A stretch of DNA of 64,000 nt from Allolobophora icterica (GCA_963556255.1 OY744606.1:4359692-4423691), one strand, 5' to 3'; numbered from the stretch's first letter, positions 24,871 through 36,267 are shown. The notes: generated from the letters alone by a model not told the origin. Program-made: numbers and translations.

Positions 24871-27800
24871 GTAGGAATTCAGTGGGACATTGTGCCAAGT
24901 TTCAGTTCAAATCACTCACTTTATTAGATAGTGCACTCAAGTGTTTTACAGACCTTGTGTTGAAATTTTGAAATTGGTCGAAACGTTTAAGAATAGTTTA
25001 AGTTCTAAAAATTGGTTTAATGATGAGTGTGTACTAAAGCTACTAGGAAAATAATGCAGCTTGTTGTTGGAGTGTTAAAAGAGTATTGTCGGTTCTAAGT
25101 TAAAGCTAAGCTTTGATTTTAAATGGATATGAGAGAATTGGTTTTGAATATGGTTTCTGACTAGTTTAAGTCTTCAGAATATTGTCAGTGAGGTATGTAC
25201 ATTGATATTTAAATAGTTTGGCAAAAGTGCTAGACATAGCTAATGGTTGTGGCATTTCTCCTTAACACTTTAACGACGAGCTGCATTGGTTTCCCAGTCA
25301 CTTTTAGTACAAGCTCATTGTTCAAGTGTTAATTGCAAGCATAATTATCCAGATATCTTAATTCTTCGTCATTCTGTTTACCTAAGTGAGGGTACTGATA
25401 TGGGCTTTGTTGTGCTGCCGTACGTATAGTCATTTAGTATGAACTAATGTCTGAATGATGAAATACAGTACCATTTGAAGATGTCTCGTAAGTTTTGCAT
25501 GCACGATTGTCTAGCTGATCCTAACAAGTACGACTTGAGAACATTGGTTAATGACTAAAAATTACCTCGTTTTAGGTTAACGTCTTTATCAGTAAATTGC
25601 AGCCCTAGTGTGATATGTCCTATTGAAATGAATTCGGCTATAACTTGCGTACATTTTAATTTTTTTTGTAGCCTTGGGGCAAAGCTCCCAGCACCATGTG
25701 CGGATGGAGCGGGACCATGTGGCGGATGCAAAACGACTCCTTCCGAAGGATCGCACAAGGTAGACCAAAGGGGAATGGAATTGGGAAATGAGGAAATGTT
25801 TAATTGTGTTACCAATAATAATTTATGTGACTACAAGATCTGTAAAAATAATGATAAAATATAATAATAAACATAGCATGGACTCGTTAATGCGAACTTG
25901 TTGGGGATGCAACACATATTCTGTATCGTGCATAAAACGGGATAATGCAGAAAATATCAGTGTAATGGTTAGCTTGTTGGAATCTCAATCAAGAAGTCGG
26001 AAGTTCAAACACCGTACACTATCGGTGGGAAGATGAGCCGGCGAGGGAGAGGACTGGCCACCTGCCCTCCAATGCAGAGGCTAAGAAAATGAAGTCGCTG
26101 ACACTTCATACCCAGGGCGTGTAGATGATTCTATGTTGTACTGATGTTAGTACTTGCGCTGTTAGTATCAATGATGGTGAGATTAGTTTTGTGAAAATTT
26201 TGCTAGAGTAACTGGAGCCAGAGTGCTGGAATTTATGACTTGCGTGAAAGCATTCGATATCGTTAGGCTGTTAAAGAATAATGCAATATTATAACAGGGT
26301 GATATTTTATAATCCCTTAAGTAAACATTTAAACAATCCATTGTATCTATTGTGTAACGTATGTGGGTTTGGTCACTAGTGAATATTTTGATTATTATAA
26401 TATGATCATATTTAATAATGCTGTTTGATGCGGCAGCATGCACTGTACCTTTAACAGATTTCAATGATTTGAGCTCTTTGATGCAGTAGACTAGTGCAAT
26501 CCTTATATGGGACCTTAAATGGGGTGCGGCACCCACTCAAATGGACCGCGGTGGTGAAGGATCTCACCATAATCAGTTCATTGAAAAATGAGCCAGGTTG
26601 AGGCCATACAGTAGCTATGGAAGTATGTTTACATTCGCACTTTGTTACACGTTATAGAAAGATTTTTATATTTACACATTGTTTACCAGTTGTGATGGCT
26701 TTCACTTTTAACAGTTGCTCCTAATATTGAGGGAAATAATTATGTTTTTTGTTCTCTTCAAGGCTCCGTCGCCTCCTCCTGAGCCAGAAGAGGAAGAAAG
26801 TCCGGAGAGTGATGTCGGTAAGCTATTTGTTTTATCTGAACTGACACATACCATGGTGGATCATCACCAAAGGTTGCAAATGTGTCGCCCTGAAACTTAT
26901 ATAATAATATTCTTTATTATTTCAAACTGACAGATGCAGTAAGATTACATTGAAACATGACAGTAGTACAATCAAGATCTTAATTAAACACACGGTTTGG
27001 CAGCCATGCAAGGCGCTGCCCTAGAGGGGGTTACGGTTATCAAACCGCGAACCTAATGATCTCCTGGCCATGAGTGTTACCATTATTCTATCCCCCTTCC
27101 TCCTCCTTGACAGTCTGATGTACTGGTCACATTGAAACTACAGCTCAAGACGTACATTTTATAGCATCATGTCTCTCAATGATTTGTGTAACTCATGCAC
27201 AGTGGCATTTTCTTCGACCTGGGCTGTTCTACATGGTGAGATATAAATCATTATTGTTGTTGTTATTAGTTCTCAGGACTTCTTGTTAGTTGTGCATTCC
27301 TTAGGACTTAAACTCACGGACAATCCGTTAAATGACCAATCCTTGAATGACCTGTTTTTACGAAACAAAAAATTAGTAATGATGCCAGATGGTGTTTTTA
27401 CACCCACTGTTGCTAAAATGCGCTTAATTAAGTGTCTTGATGCACACACACATATATACATACAATTAATTAACGATTAATTAATTAATGAGCTGTTGTT
27501 GAGCATCTGTGATTAGTTGGATGACTGGTGTTTTAGAAATTGAGCGAGATGGCTGTGTTGAACCAGACAACGACCCTCCACAAGCAATGGGCGATGAATC
27601 ACTTGAGGTAAATTGCAGTTATGTACATAGCATGATCTCAAGTACAAGCTTGACTGCCTGATTGAATGACTGACTGCCTGACTGATTGATTGATTGATTG
27701 AATGCCTGACTGATTGACTGTCTGACTGATTAAGTAATTGACTGCTTATGATGAGAATATTTTAAGTAAGAAAATTTTGAAAGTGCTGAAGTTGAATTGT

Positions 27801-30800
27801 AAATCTGTTGGCCGTTATGTAATGGATAATGAGAAAGAGAGAGACAAAGACGAGCGTAATCAATTCTGGTCTCGGTCTACATCTGTTGTTTTGTAGGTAA
27901 CAGATGAGATGCTAGAATTATCGTCGACTAAGAGAGATGAAGCCATGGCTGCCACTTCGGACGGCAAGTTTACTAATGTTCATTGTTATTGTGCATTTGT
28001 AAAGCACTACTATCTCATGACCAAGCATCAACTGATGGGGCTGAAGAACTATGAGCGAACGACTTGCTCAGGGTCCCTACACAATTACTGTCTTGGAGGA
28101 GACGGTTCGAACCCGCACTTTTCGTGTTACAAGGTGCTCTAACCAGTTGTCATCTGTGTTCTAAGTGATCTAATTCTAATTGGGTAGATTAGTTTATTTT
28201 CTTTTAATTAGTGAAAGACCAGTAGAATGCCAGTCTTTCAACTCTGTGTTGCAGTTTCAAATCCTATTGCATCATGTGACATATTATATACATCTTCTGG
28301 TGAGCTGTTAAGTGTAAAGTTACTTGGAAAAGATGCCAATGGCAGGCTTTTGCGCACATAAATATCCTGACCAATGCACGGAAGGATGCACTGTGGGAGT
28401 TTGGTGGTTTTTATGAAGCTAGTGGGTTGGTCTCAGACAGCAAAACCGCTTTTTTATCTTTCTGCCTGCTATGCTAATTTTCCTGAGGCTTCTCTTTGTA
28501 TAAGTCACCTGTTTGCTTGCACAGGTAACCTAGAGGAAGCGATTAAGTGCTTCACGGAGGCGATCAAAAATAATCCGAGCTCTGCCTTGCTCTATGCCAA
28601 ACGAGCGAGGTGAGCGTTTCTCTAAATCTTGTCATGTTTCGTTTATCTGTGTTTATATTACTAATATGCAATACAATACAACTGTATTTGATATAGTCCT
28701 CAGGACTTCCAAACTTCAGAAGACCATAAGACAGAACATTGATGCCGCTGAGCAACTGTGTATGAAGGACTTGCTCAAAGTCAGTACACAGTGACCGCCT
28801 GCAGGGATCCTGTTCTCTATGCATTGCAGGCCGAGTTCTCTATCCATTTGGCTACCATGCCCCAAATGATGAGTAGTTTTTTGTTAAGTACTATGTGTAT
28901 GTGTGTGTTTGTTAAAAACCATGCTTTTTATAGATGATAATGGTGCTGTGAATTCTGATAACAATGCAGTGAATTCTGATAACAATGCTGCAAATTCTCA
29001 TAACACCAGTTAATTATGATAACAATGCGGTAAATTCTTATAACAATGCAGCAGATTCTGATAACAATGTTATGAATTCTGATAACAATGCAGTGAATTC
29101 TGATCACAATGCAGTGAATTCTGATAACGAAGCGGTGAATTTTGTCTGTGCACAGCGTCTACGTTCGACTTCAGAAGCCAAATGCTGCAATAAGAGATTG
29201 TGACAAGGCCATTGAGCTCAACCCTGACTCTGCTCAACCATACAGATGGAGAGGCAAGGCATACAGGTTTGAGTGGATTTTATATATTTTTATATTATTA
29301 TCGTGCATTTATTAAGCACCACTATCTAATAAAGACCGAGAGTCAATTTATGGCGCTGAACAGTTGTGAGTGAAGGACTTGATCAAGGTGCCTGCACAAT
29401 AACCATCTTGGCAGAGGCTCGAACTCGTGCTCTCCGCATTACAAGGCTTGCACTGTGACCTATTGACAATCGTGTCTACATGATGCAGTAAAGTTGTAAG
29501 GAAGTGAATATGTTTGCTGCAAGGTCGTTTGAGTAGTGGAGTGGTTATTGTAAACCACGCAACTGTTGAAACAAGACCCGACTTGTGTTCACGTTAAGCT
29601 TCTTGTAACGATTTAAAGTCATTCAACGAAGACTCCGATGGTTTCGACATGTAGAGAGAATGCCAGTTGACCGAATCCCACAGTACACTACTTGCAAGAT
29701 TTGAATGAAAAAGAAGCAAAAACAGACCAAGACTATGCTGGATAGATAATATAAATGAGGACATGACATCACTTGGTCTAGCACTAAGGGGGCAATTGAC
29801 TTGACAAATGACCGAGGACAAGGGCGATCATTTATTCGTACACATCGCCGCCAAATGGCTGACGTCAGGAACTGAAGATGATGCTGAATGCTTGATATTA
29901 AGTTTTGTCGTATGTGATTTTCCAGACTGCTTGGTCACTGGGAGGAATCTTTCATTGATCTTAGCAAGGCGTGCCAACTGGATTACGATGATGACACCAA
30001 TGCAGTTCGCAGAGAAGTTGAACCCAAGGTATCAAGTTTCGGTCGAATGTTATTTTGAGAAATTCACTGGAAAATGAAGAAACGATGTTGTTATTTTGTG
30101 TAAATGATAATTTTACATTACATTGTTTAGTGAGTAAGAAATGCATCTGTTAAGAAGTCGTCTTCCATTGACTGAACTAGAAATTTGTAGTTTAGAAATG
30201 TAATGTAATTTGTAATGGCAATGGCAACTGTTTTGTTGGCAAGCTACAAATAAGGACGTAACATTCTATTGATTGATATTTTGCCATTCTTTTGTCTTTG
30301 TGCTGTCGGCTCTAGGAGCCCTAGCGATCGTCATGCTACACGGTCTCCGTTGCCGTCTTGCTACTTCTCCCAGTAGCCCTTGAGTCGCGCTTTGGCCTGG
30401 GAGTCCCACCTCAGCGCTCCGGCCTGGGAGTCCCTCCATCCGCGACCATCGGCGTGGTTTGGTGTGTCGCATGACGATTTTCTTGGCATGATTAACAGGG
30501 GTGGTTTGCCATTGCCTTCCCCTGGTTTTGCCTGCCGTGCCCGTTCGTTCCCCTTCCTTTGGAAGGAAGGGTACTAACAGTCCGCACCACGAGAAGGTGG
30601 GCACGGAGGACTTTGGTTCACCAGCCCAGGTCGGATCCGAGTCTACGCTCATCAGAGTCGTCGGTCAGGTCGCCTCCCTGCTTTACTCTGTAACAGAGTG
30701 ACTGGTGAACCTTTGCGGACTATTTTGCCATTACGTAATTGTAATCAGGGATTTATATAGTGCCTTTTCATCAGTCTTGTTTGTCTATGTGGCTGTGCTG

Positions 30801-33800
30801 CAGAAGTTTAGAATTATTTCATATGTTACTCTGTTAATTGTTTTGCTTGAATTTTGCATAGTTGTGGTGATTCAGTGAAAAGACAGTGGGTTGAATGTAG
30901 AAATTCTGTTACTTGATAATAAAAGAAGATAAGCAGTAAAAAGAGGGTATGGGTATGAAGTGTTAGGAACTTCACTCTTCTAAGCCTTGGCACATGAAGG
31001 CTGGTGGCCAGTACTATTGCTTGTCGGCTGCTCTTCCCACTGACCGTAGTAGAAATCTCAAATCGACCTTCTGCTTTGACGGATTTGAACCCCTACCTCT
31101 TGGTGGGAAGCCCAGCACGCTAACCACTAGAATTTACTTGCCCCACAGTAGTTACTAAATCTAGAAATTCTGTTAACTTAATATTGCTTGGGATCAATAA
31201 AACAAATTATGATGATGGTTTTCAGTTATTAATTGTGTAGGTGTAAACATCTTTGGGTAGGTGTAAACATTTGTGGGTAGGTGTAGGTGTAAACATATGT
31301 GGGTATAGTGTAAACATCTGCGGATAGGTGTAAACATTTGTGGGTGTTTTCAGGCAAAGAAGCTGTTGGAGCATAAGCGAAAGCAGGAGCGTAAACGCGA
31401 AGAGAAGGAGCTCGCCAAGCGAAAGGAGAGAGTGAGAAAGGCAAAAGAGGAGGCGGAAAAAGCTCGCAAAGTATGTGTCGGTCTTGTGTGTTCACAGATA
31501 AACATAGATTCTAGCAGTTCTGTTTCTTTACTGATCATGACGTGGTTTTGGTGTGCCATCAGCTGATGCCTTGTGCATCGGACACCAGTGGTGTAGAAGT
31601 TGATAATTAATCGTAATGAACCTATACTGAATTGCGACAGTGTATGTGGTTGCCAGAAGTGTTTTTCATTGATGTTTTCCAATTTTTTTGCATTTCCATG
31701 AGGATTTTAGCTCATTTGTTTCCTGTGCGTGTCTTTGTATAGATTGCACTGCTAAATATTGAATGGATCAACGCCAGATTTTGGCTTGTTCATCAGTTTA
31801 ACTTGTTTTATTGTCCAGACATCTCACGTTTTTGCACTTTAGAAGTTATGCTGTATGTGTCTAAAGAATGCCTCATCTACAGGGTCTTGTAAGGCTTAGC
31901 AAATGTCCTGATGCACGACTATAGTTATCTAAGGAATCAGAAAAGGTGTGAACACATCCCTTGCAGTGCATGTTTACGCGATGAAGTTGGGATTGTGTTT
32001 ACCATAAGGAAAGTCTTGTTGAATTGTTGTGTGCATTTCAGTCGAAGGTTCCGTCTATGCCTTTGAGGATTAGCCTTTATAGAGATCCGAATTGCAGATT
32101 GCGAATTGCTTCTGAATTATGACTTACTTTGGAGCACAATTGATTAATTTGTGCATGCGTTGCAATTATGGGGCTATACACGTTCTAAGTTTATTGAATG
32201 AATGATTACTTTGCCGAGCTGAAGGATATTTAGTGGATGGATATTTTGCCGTTGGACCACATCTGTGAGGACACTAGTTGCATTTGGTAATAACCGTGAA
32301 TGGTTTTATCTTGTAGGAACAGCAAGAAAGAGAGGCTTCATCCCCCAGATTCTCAGGTGAGGGCAACTTTACGGTAACTGGTTTAGTTCGTATTTGAATT
32401 GAAAGTTATCTCTTGAAGAATCTGCTTTGAAATCTTGTGAACTAGCTGTGTGTGTAAGTTAATAGATACATAAGCATCTTTATTACCTTGTGACACGCAC
32501 ACATGTTGTAAGGAAGGCTTGCTAAAATGGTTAGAAGAGAAAGTGCAGTGGTATTAAAAGTCAGGTGATGCAGTTTCCAATTGACTTTAATGTACAGTTC
32601 GATGGAAAACTAACAGCATTAGAACGATAATAGGAATTGTTGTTTTGGTGTAGTAAGCAGGTGATGAGTTTGATGAGCTAAGACTTCAATTTTTTTAATG
32701 CTCTTCTAGTTTGATTATAGATGCAGTGTCACTCAACTCCTGGGCATAAATTTTCAGCCTTAGCGTAGTCTGTTTAGGACAGCTAGAAACCCTTGTGTGC
32801 AGAGCGTTTGAGAGATCTTTAACACTTAACGGAGAGTGTACTTAAAGTGACTAGTGTCAAAGGTGTCATGTTAAGTGTTTTGATGCATGTGTAAATGTCA
32901 CATAATTACTTTTGATTGGCATGTTACTTTGATTGACAGGTTTCCCAGGTGGACCGGGTGGTGGCTTTCCAGGTGCTGGAGGCTTTCCAGGTGCCGGCGG
33001 CTTTCCAGGTGCTGGAGGCTTTCCCGGTGCTGGTATGTCTGGAATGCCTGACCTTACGGCTCTTCTTCAAGACCCAGAACTTCTCCAGTCTTTCCAGGTA
33101 TAGAAGCAACATCCTTTCTGACTTGAATGTCAAAGATGGCAAATAAACACAGTTGCACGTCTTTTTATTTGCTAGATGGTCGTGTTTCAGGAAAAGATGC
33201 TATATAAATGTGATGCTGAAAATGTGCTATATAAATGTCAGAGTACATGCATCGTCAGTCTATCCTGATGCATTTTCTAGTGTGTGCATTTCAGGTGCTA
33301 GATCCTTGACCTCCTTAATTTCACAATGCAGAACTGTTATGGGCTCGCGTGCATTCCATGCCTCTGCCTCAAGGAATGGAATTGACTGCCGCTCTCTTCT
33401 TAGCTCAAATTCACTTCAACCTTTAAAAATCGGCTCAAAACTCACTGTTTCTCTTGGTCTTCAAGCACTTGGATATCTAACTGCATCTTCTCCTGGCGAC
33501 TGACTATTCGCGCCTCAGATTCAAATTTCGATATGACTGTGTGCGCATTACAAATTAAATAAATAAATGCTTATGAGAACTATTGTTGATGTACACTTTT
33601 AACAAAGGAACAAGTTGTAATTGTAACTGTAATCTGACATTTATAAAGCGCCACTTCAAGAAAAAAACTTGTCAGTGGTGCTCCTGATCTGGACCAGTGA
33701 CTTTAATAGATTTGGCACTACAGAAGTTATTAGGTCAGATTTAGCACTACAAAAGCCATTAGATCAGATTTGGTTATTTATTTAGCTGAGTCACAATTGT

Positions 33801-34120
33801 TAGATCAGGGAGTTAGCCATACAAGATTGGTAGAAGGCAATGTGCTGTGTGAAAGGTTTAAACACCTGTAGGAGTTGCATTGCCTGTGTGTTTTTCTTTA
33901 TCAGGATCCAGAGGTTGCAGCTGCTTTCCAGGACATCAGCACCAATCCAGCGAACATATCCAAGTACCAGAACAACCCGAAGATCCAGAAGCTGATGAAG
34001 AAGATGGCGCAGAAGTTCGACGCACCACCCGGAGCAATGGACGAGGAGATGGAAGACATCAGTGGATCCGCCTCTGGCAGCTCCGGTCAGACCGTACCTC
34101 CCCAGCCGGACATCGACTAA
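24761..34120 (+). CDS. ST13: ST13 / Hip, Hsp70-interacting co-chaperone (12 exons, 406 aa)
   Basis: Joined exons: 24761-24870, 25672-25759, 26763-26817, 27537-27607, 27897-27963, 28525-28609, 29156-29266, 29926-30028, 31354-31470, 32317-32356, 32940-33097, 33905-34120 (1221 nt, one open frame, all phases agree). Hip is a cytosolic protein that binds the Hsp70 ATPase domain and slows ADP release. Domains: N-terminal dimerisation segment ([16 protein letters not shown], residues 1-40), acidic linker with [20 protein letters not shown], three TPR repeats (about 110-220; [20 protein letters not shown]), a charged helix of Lys/Arg/Glu (231-275), GFPGAG repeats in place of vertebrate GGMP repeats, and the DP/STI1 domain (about 315-380). 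A ~28-residue acidic-Ser tail follows where mammalian Hip ends. Intron 5 is GC-AG. The ATG is the first in the exon and matches the family start. Confidence 0.96.
25017..25080 (-). repeat. Mini-palindrome family M70, copy (inverted)
   Basis: AATGATGAGTGTGTACTAAAG ... ATGCAGCTTGTTGTTGGAGTG is the reverse of the copy at 25262. Six copies lie in introns of both genes. Confidence 0.65.
25262..25332 (+). repeat. Mini-palindrome family M70, reference copy
   Basis: TTAACACTTTAACGACGAGC at one end, GCTCATTGTTCAAGTGTTAA at the other, with TGCATTGGTTTCCCAGTCAC between. Others: 25017, 32817, 49245, 53641, 54485. Confidence 0.8.
25672..25759 (+). CDS. ST13: ST13 exon 2
   Basis: Acceptor TTTTTTTTGTAG, donor CACAAG|GTAGAC. 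Linker with four Cys ([15 protein letters not shown]), an unusual spacing for this linker. Confidence 0.9.
25960..26115 (+). repeat. SINE-B copy
   Basis: TGGTTAGCTTGTTGG head and AAGTTCAAACACC B-box-like text are followed by the family body GGGAAGATGAGCCGGCGAGG, GAGAGGACTGGCC. Confidence 0.6.
26763..26817 (+). CDS. ST13: ST13 exon 3
   Basis: Acceptor GTTCTCTTCAAG, donor GTCG|GTAAGC; acidic Pro-Glu linker ([14 protein letters not shown]). Confidence 0.9.
27537..27607 (+). CDS. ST13: ST13 exon 4
   Basis: Acceptor GGTGTTTTAG, donor CTTGAG|GTAAAT; conserved [20 protein letters not shown]. Confidence 0.93.
27897..27963 (+). CDS. ST13: ST13 exon 5 (GC donor)
   Basis: Acceptor GTTGTTTTGTAG. The exon ends GGACG and the intron begins GCAAGT. 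The family alignment ([12 protein letters not shown]) requires this border; a GT four bases later would give a stop. Confidence 0.9.
27985..28155 (-). repeat. SINE-A (copy 3), ST13 intron 5
   Basis: CATTTGTAAAGCACTACTATC at the tail; reverse of GACGGTTCGAACCCGCAC as B-box; starts 20 bp after the GC donor. Confidence 0.8.
28525..28609 (+). CDS. ST13: ST13 exon 6
   Basis: Acceptor TGCTTGCACAG, donor GCGAG|GTGAGC; TPR1 ([20 protein letters not shown]). Confidence 0.95.
28667..28865 (-). repeat. SINE-A (copy 4), ST13 intron 6
   Basis: Tail CAATACAATACAACTGTATTTG, then GATGCCGCTGAGCAACTGTG; tRNA-like head reversed at the right end. Confidence 0.8.
28930..29145. repeat. 21-bp minisatellite ending at ST13 exon 7 acceptor
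   Basis: About ten copies of AATTCTGATAACAATGCAGTG; the last copy ends ~10 bp before the acceptor TCTGTGCACAG. Confidence 0.9.
29156..29266 (+). CDS. ST13: ST13 exon 7
   Basis: Acceptor TTTGTCTGTGCACAG, donor TACAG|GTTTGA; TPR2-3 core ([20 protein letters not shown]). Confidence 0.96.
29296..29480 (-). repeat. SINE-A (copy 5), ST13 intron 7
   Basis: CATTTATTAAGCACCACTATC tail and reversed GAGGCTCGAACTCGTGCTC B-box. Confidence 0.8.
29611..29870 (+). mobile_element. LINE ORF2 C-terminal remnant in ST13 intron 7
   Basis: Conceptual translation [19 protein letters not shown], then after stops [20 protein letters not shown], resembles the tail of LINE reverse-transcriptase proteins. Several stops show it is dead. 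Confidence 0.7.
29926..30028 (+). CDS. ST13: ST13 exon 8
   Basis: Acceptor GATTTTCCAG, donor [32 protein letters not shown], end of the TPR domain. Confidence 0.95.
30289..30720 (-). mobile_element. 432-bp retroposed SINE-like element with 12-bp target duplication
   Basis: A GC-rich block in AT-rich intron 8, flanked by perfect direct repeats TATTTTGCCATT (30277-30288 and 30721-30732). Read on the minus strand it ends in an A-rich CAAAGACAAAAG next to the target repeat. It contains GGCAATGGCAAACCACCCC then CATGCCAAGAAAA, a phrase that resembles a segment found in some RTE-mobilised mammalian SINEs (GGAAATGGCAAACCACTCC ... TGCCAAGAAAA, from memory). Confidence 0.75.
30960..31145 (-). repeat. 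SINE-B copy, ST13 intron 8
   Basis: Reverse of a tRNA-like head: GGTTAGCGTGCTGGGCTTCC and GGGGTTCAAATCCG; body CTCTTCTAAGCCTTGGCACATG at the left. Confidence 0.75.
31232..31348. repeat. GTAGGTGTAAACAT minisatellite ending at ST13 exon 9 acceptor
   Basis: Five copies of a ~21-bp unit like GTAGGTGTAAACATTTGTGG; the last supplies the text just before the acceptor GTGTTTTCAG. Confidence 0.9.
31354..31470 (+). CDS. ST13: ST13 exon 9
   Basis: Charged helix [20 protein letters not shown]; acceptor TGTTTTCAG, donor CGCAAA|GTATGT. Confidence 0.95.
31535..31610 (-). repeat. Dispersed repeat family C, inverted copy
   Basis: GGTGTGCCATCAGCTGATGCC, TTGTGCATCGGACACC, TTGATAATTAATCG: the reverse of the copy at 7083. 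Confidence 0.6.
31611..32300. other. ST13 intron 9, unique sequence
   Basis: No repeat or coding signal was recognised. Confidence 0.5.
32317..32356 (+). CDS. ST13: ST13 exon 10 (40 nt)
   Basis: Acceptor TTATCTTGTAG, donor [25 protein letters not shown]. Too short to stand alone; supported by phase and position. Confidence 0.85.
32817..32882 (+). repeat. M70 mini-palindrome, diverged copy
   Basis: TTTAACACTTAACGGAGAGTG ... GTCATGTTAAGTGTTTTG; ends preserved, centre changed. Confidence 0.45.
32940..33097 (+). CDS. ST13: ST13 exon 11
   Basis: Four 18-bp repeats coding GFPGAG-type hexamers, then [18 protein letters not shown], the start of the DP domain. Acceptor GATTGACAG, donor TTCCAG|GTATAG. 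Confidence 0.95.
33240..33565 (+). mobile_element. LINE 3'-end remnant in ST13 intron 11
   Basis: Coding-like text with [20 protein letters not shown] and [18 protein letters not shown] resembles the conserved last residues of CR1/L2-like LINE proteins (RSF-A-P--WN--P ... FK--LKT). It ends with AATAAATAAATG, a short tandem tail. Confidence 0.65.
33905..34120 (+). CDS. ST13: ST13 exon 12 (last)
   Basis: Acceptor [31 protein letters not shown], then [10 protein letters not shown], then an acidic/Ser tail ending PQPDID and TAA. Confidence 0.96.
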   Translation, partial: DPEVAAAFQDISTNPANISKYQNNPKIQKLMKKMAQKFDAPPGAMDEEMEDISGSASGSSGQTVPPQPDID

Positions 34121-35530
34121 ACTCCTCCAGCGGAAAGACCCCAGTTACCTCGGCCGATCTGTCTGTTTTGGAGCCAGCTCGTCTTGGACACTTCAGATGC
34201 CACGCTTGGATTCAGACTTTTGGCATCAAATTGCAATTTATACAGTTGTCATGTCGGCCGGTTGTGGAGTTTTAGTTGGGATCTGTCGTAATTACATAAC
34301 GGGCAGGGATTTACAGTAACTGGTGGACAATTTGTTCTGTTTTGTTTACATACGCTGTGTCGACAGGAATTGTTTGGCATGGGAAAAGTGTTTTGCAGCT
34401 CTTGATGTTGGCTCAGTGTGTTTTTATTTCAGTAATCAGCGCTTTCTTACTTTGCAGTTGTAAAATAAGGTTGTTGTCGGCGTCTTCCCTGGTTTGCTCG
34501 TGTTTTGGATCTTTGACGACGTGGACTGTTGTGACCACGCAGATGAAATCAGGTTCTTGTTTCTATTGTTCCACTTTCTATTGTTCCACTTCAACCTGTT
34601 GTCTTTGGCTGGACTGGAAGTATCTCTGAGTAGATAATCTTGAAAGGTCTTGGTATCTATCTCCAGTCTTGGTATCTATCTGCAGAATGAGACCTGCAGT
34701 ACCAGTATATGTCTTTAACAACCCAGTTTTTCAGAAAGAGAATACAGAATGGCAGTAAAATTACCAATAAGTACCCCAGTTTGAGAGATAATGAAGTATA
34801 AAAGCCAAATGATATTCTAGTTTGACTTTTTCGCATATACTGAGCTTTGTGGCGATTATACTATTGTTATGATGACAAATGCAAGCTTTGTTACATTTCT
34901 GTGGAGAAATTTCAATGAGCAACATAACTTATCTGCAGCTAGCTTGCTGAAGCAAGTTTGTATATTAGCTTCTCAAGACATTATCCTGTGCAATTGCCCT
35001 GTTTTCACTTTGATCTCCTATATTTCTCTTTTCAATGGATTCAAACTTAACCTGCACTAATTAAAGCAAACTCCACCGTATGAATGCTCATTTTCCCACA
35101 GTTCGTGTGTTAGGGTATTGATTCTTGTTATTTGCTTATCTGCTAGTTAACAGTTCTTTGATGTTGCTCCTTTTTGTAAAGCAAAGCGCTGGCTGGAACA
35201 GACAGGTCTGCCGCATTTTAAACGGTGCGGACAAGAGATTGTGAACTATTCTGTTTAAAACGATGCAACAAATGAATTTCTTACCGGCTTGTTTTTTTTG
35301 CACAGTTTACGTAACAATTAAACGTGAACCTTGTTATGCGTTGGCTATTTTCAATTCTGTAATATTTTGTTTGCACTGGTTAATGCGTTTATGTGAGTTA
35401 CATCGTGCGCTAGTACATCCGAAGTTTCATGGATTGGCATTGCGTTATGGATTTTAATTTGTGAGTCTTGTAGAGAAGCTATGTCAAAGTTTTTAGCCAT
35501 GTGAGCAGTTAATAAATGAATTTAACTGAA
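34121..35530 (+). other. ST13: ST13 3' UTR
   Basis: Non-coding, non-repetitive sequence after the stop. The polyadenylation signal AATAAA at 35511-35516 is the likely end; a second one is at 35825-35830. The length (~1.4 kb) is an inference from the signal. Confidence 0.6.
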
Positions 35531-35839
35531 ATCCCACAGAAATCTTTGTAAGATTGACTGCAATGTTTTCAGCGTAGTCCATGTTCATTACCCATAATCT
35601 TTTTCTTTACGAATCTTCGTGCGTCGAAGATGAACGGTTAGCATAAACTTGCCTACTACTCCTTTGCATTCCCGTGAAGAGTCCCACGTGAGCCCTCATG
35701 TGAGCATGCGGGCAGGGTCAATTGAGCTTGTTCTGAAGTTGAGCTAAAGTAGACATTTTTTCTGTGGAATGTATGCATGAAACTGTGTAATAGTTCAGTA
35801 AATCCACAGCATTCTGTCAAGACTAATAAAGTTTGGAAT

Positions 35840-36260
35840 GAGTCCTCGGTCTTAAATCAGGTTGTGGTCCGCCGAGGTGCGGGAGATCTTGAACTTGGGT
35901 CAACTCTGGCTGTCGAGTTTAACCCTAACAGGGGTCACACTGGAAAAAGACATTTAGTGATGTCCACTGCGTGTTTAAAAGTTGGGTATTAATATTACAA
36001 CAGTATTTTTTTCTAACCTATATAATTAATTAGTTTGTACTTATACTTGACAGCATATTTGGAAGATGAGCAAACTGGGTGACCAGATTGCACATCAAGC
36101 AACCCTACATCAAAAGGCTGTAAAATTACTTTACATAAAAAGGAACTGAATACGAATGAGTTAAACTTGGGCCTACATGGCTTGTCCTCGATTGGCATTA
36201 CCCTCCCCATCAACCTTTGCGGACGCCCACGCTCCACTGAGTACAGGGTTAACTGTGCTA
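35840..36260. other. Intergenic stretch between ST13 and RBL, nothing recognised
   Basis: Short open frames only, no family-like sequence. Confidence 0.4.
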
Positions 36261-36267
36261 CAGGGTT

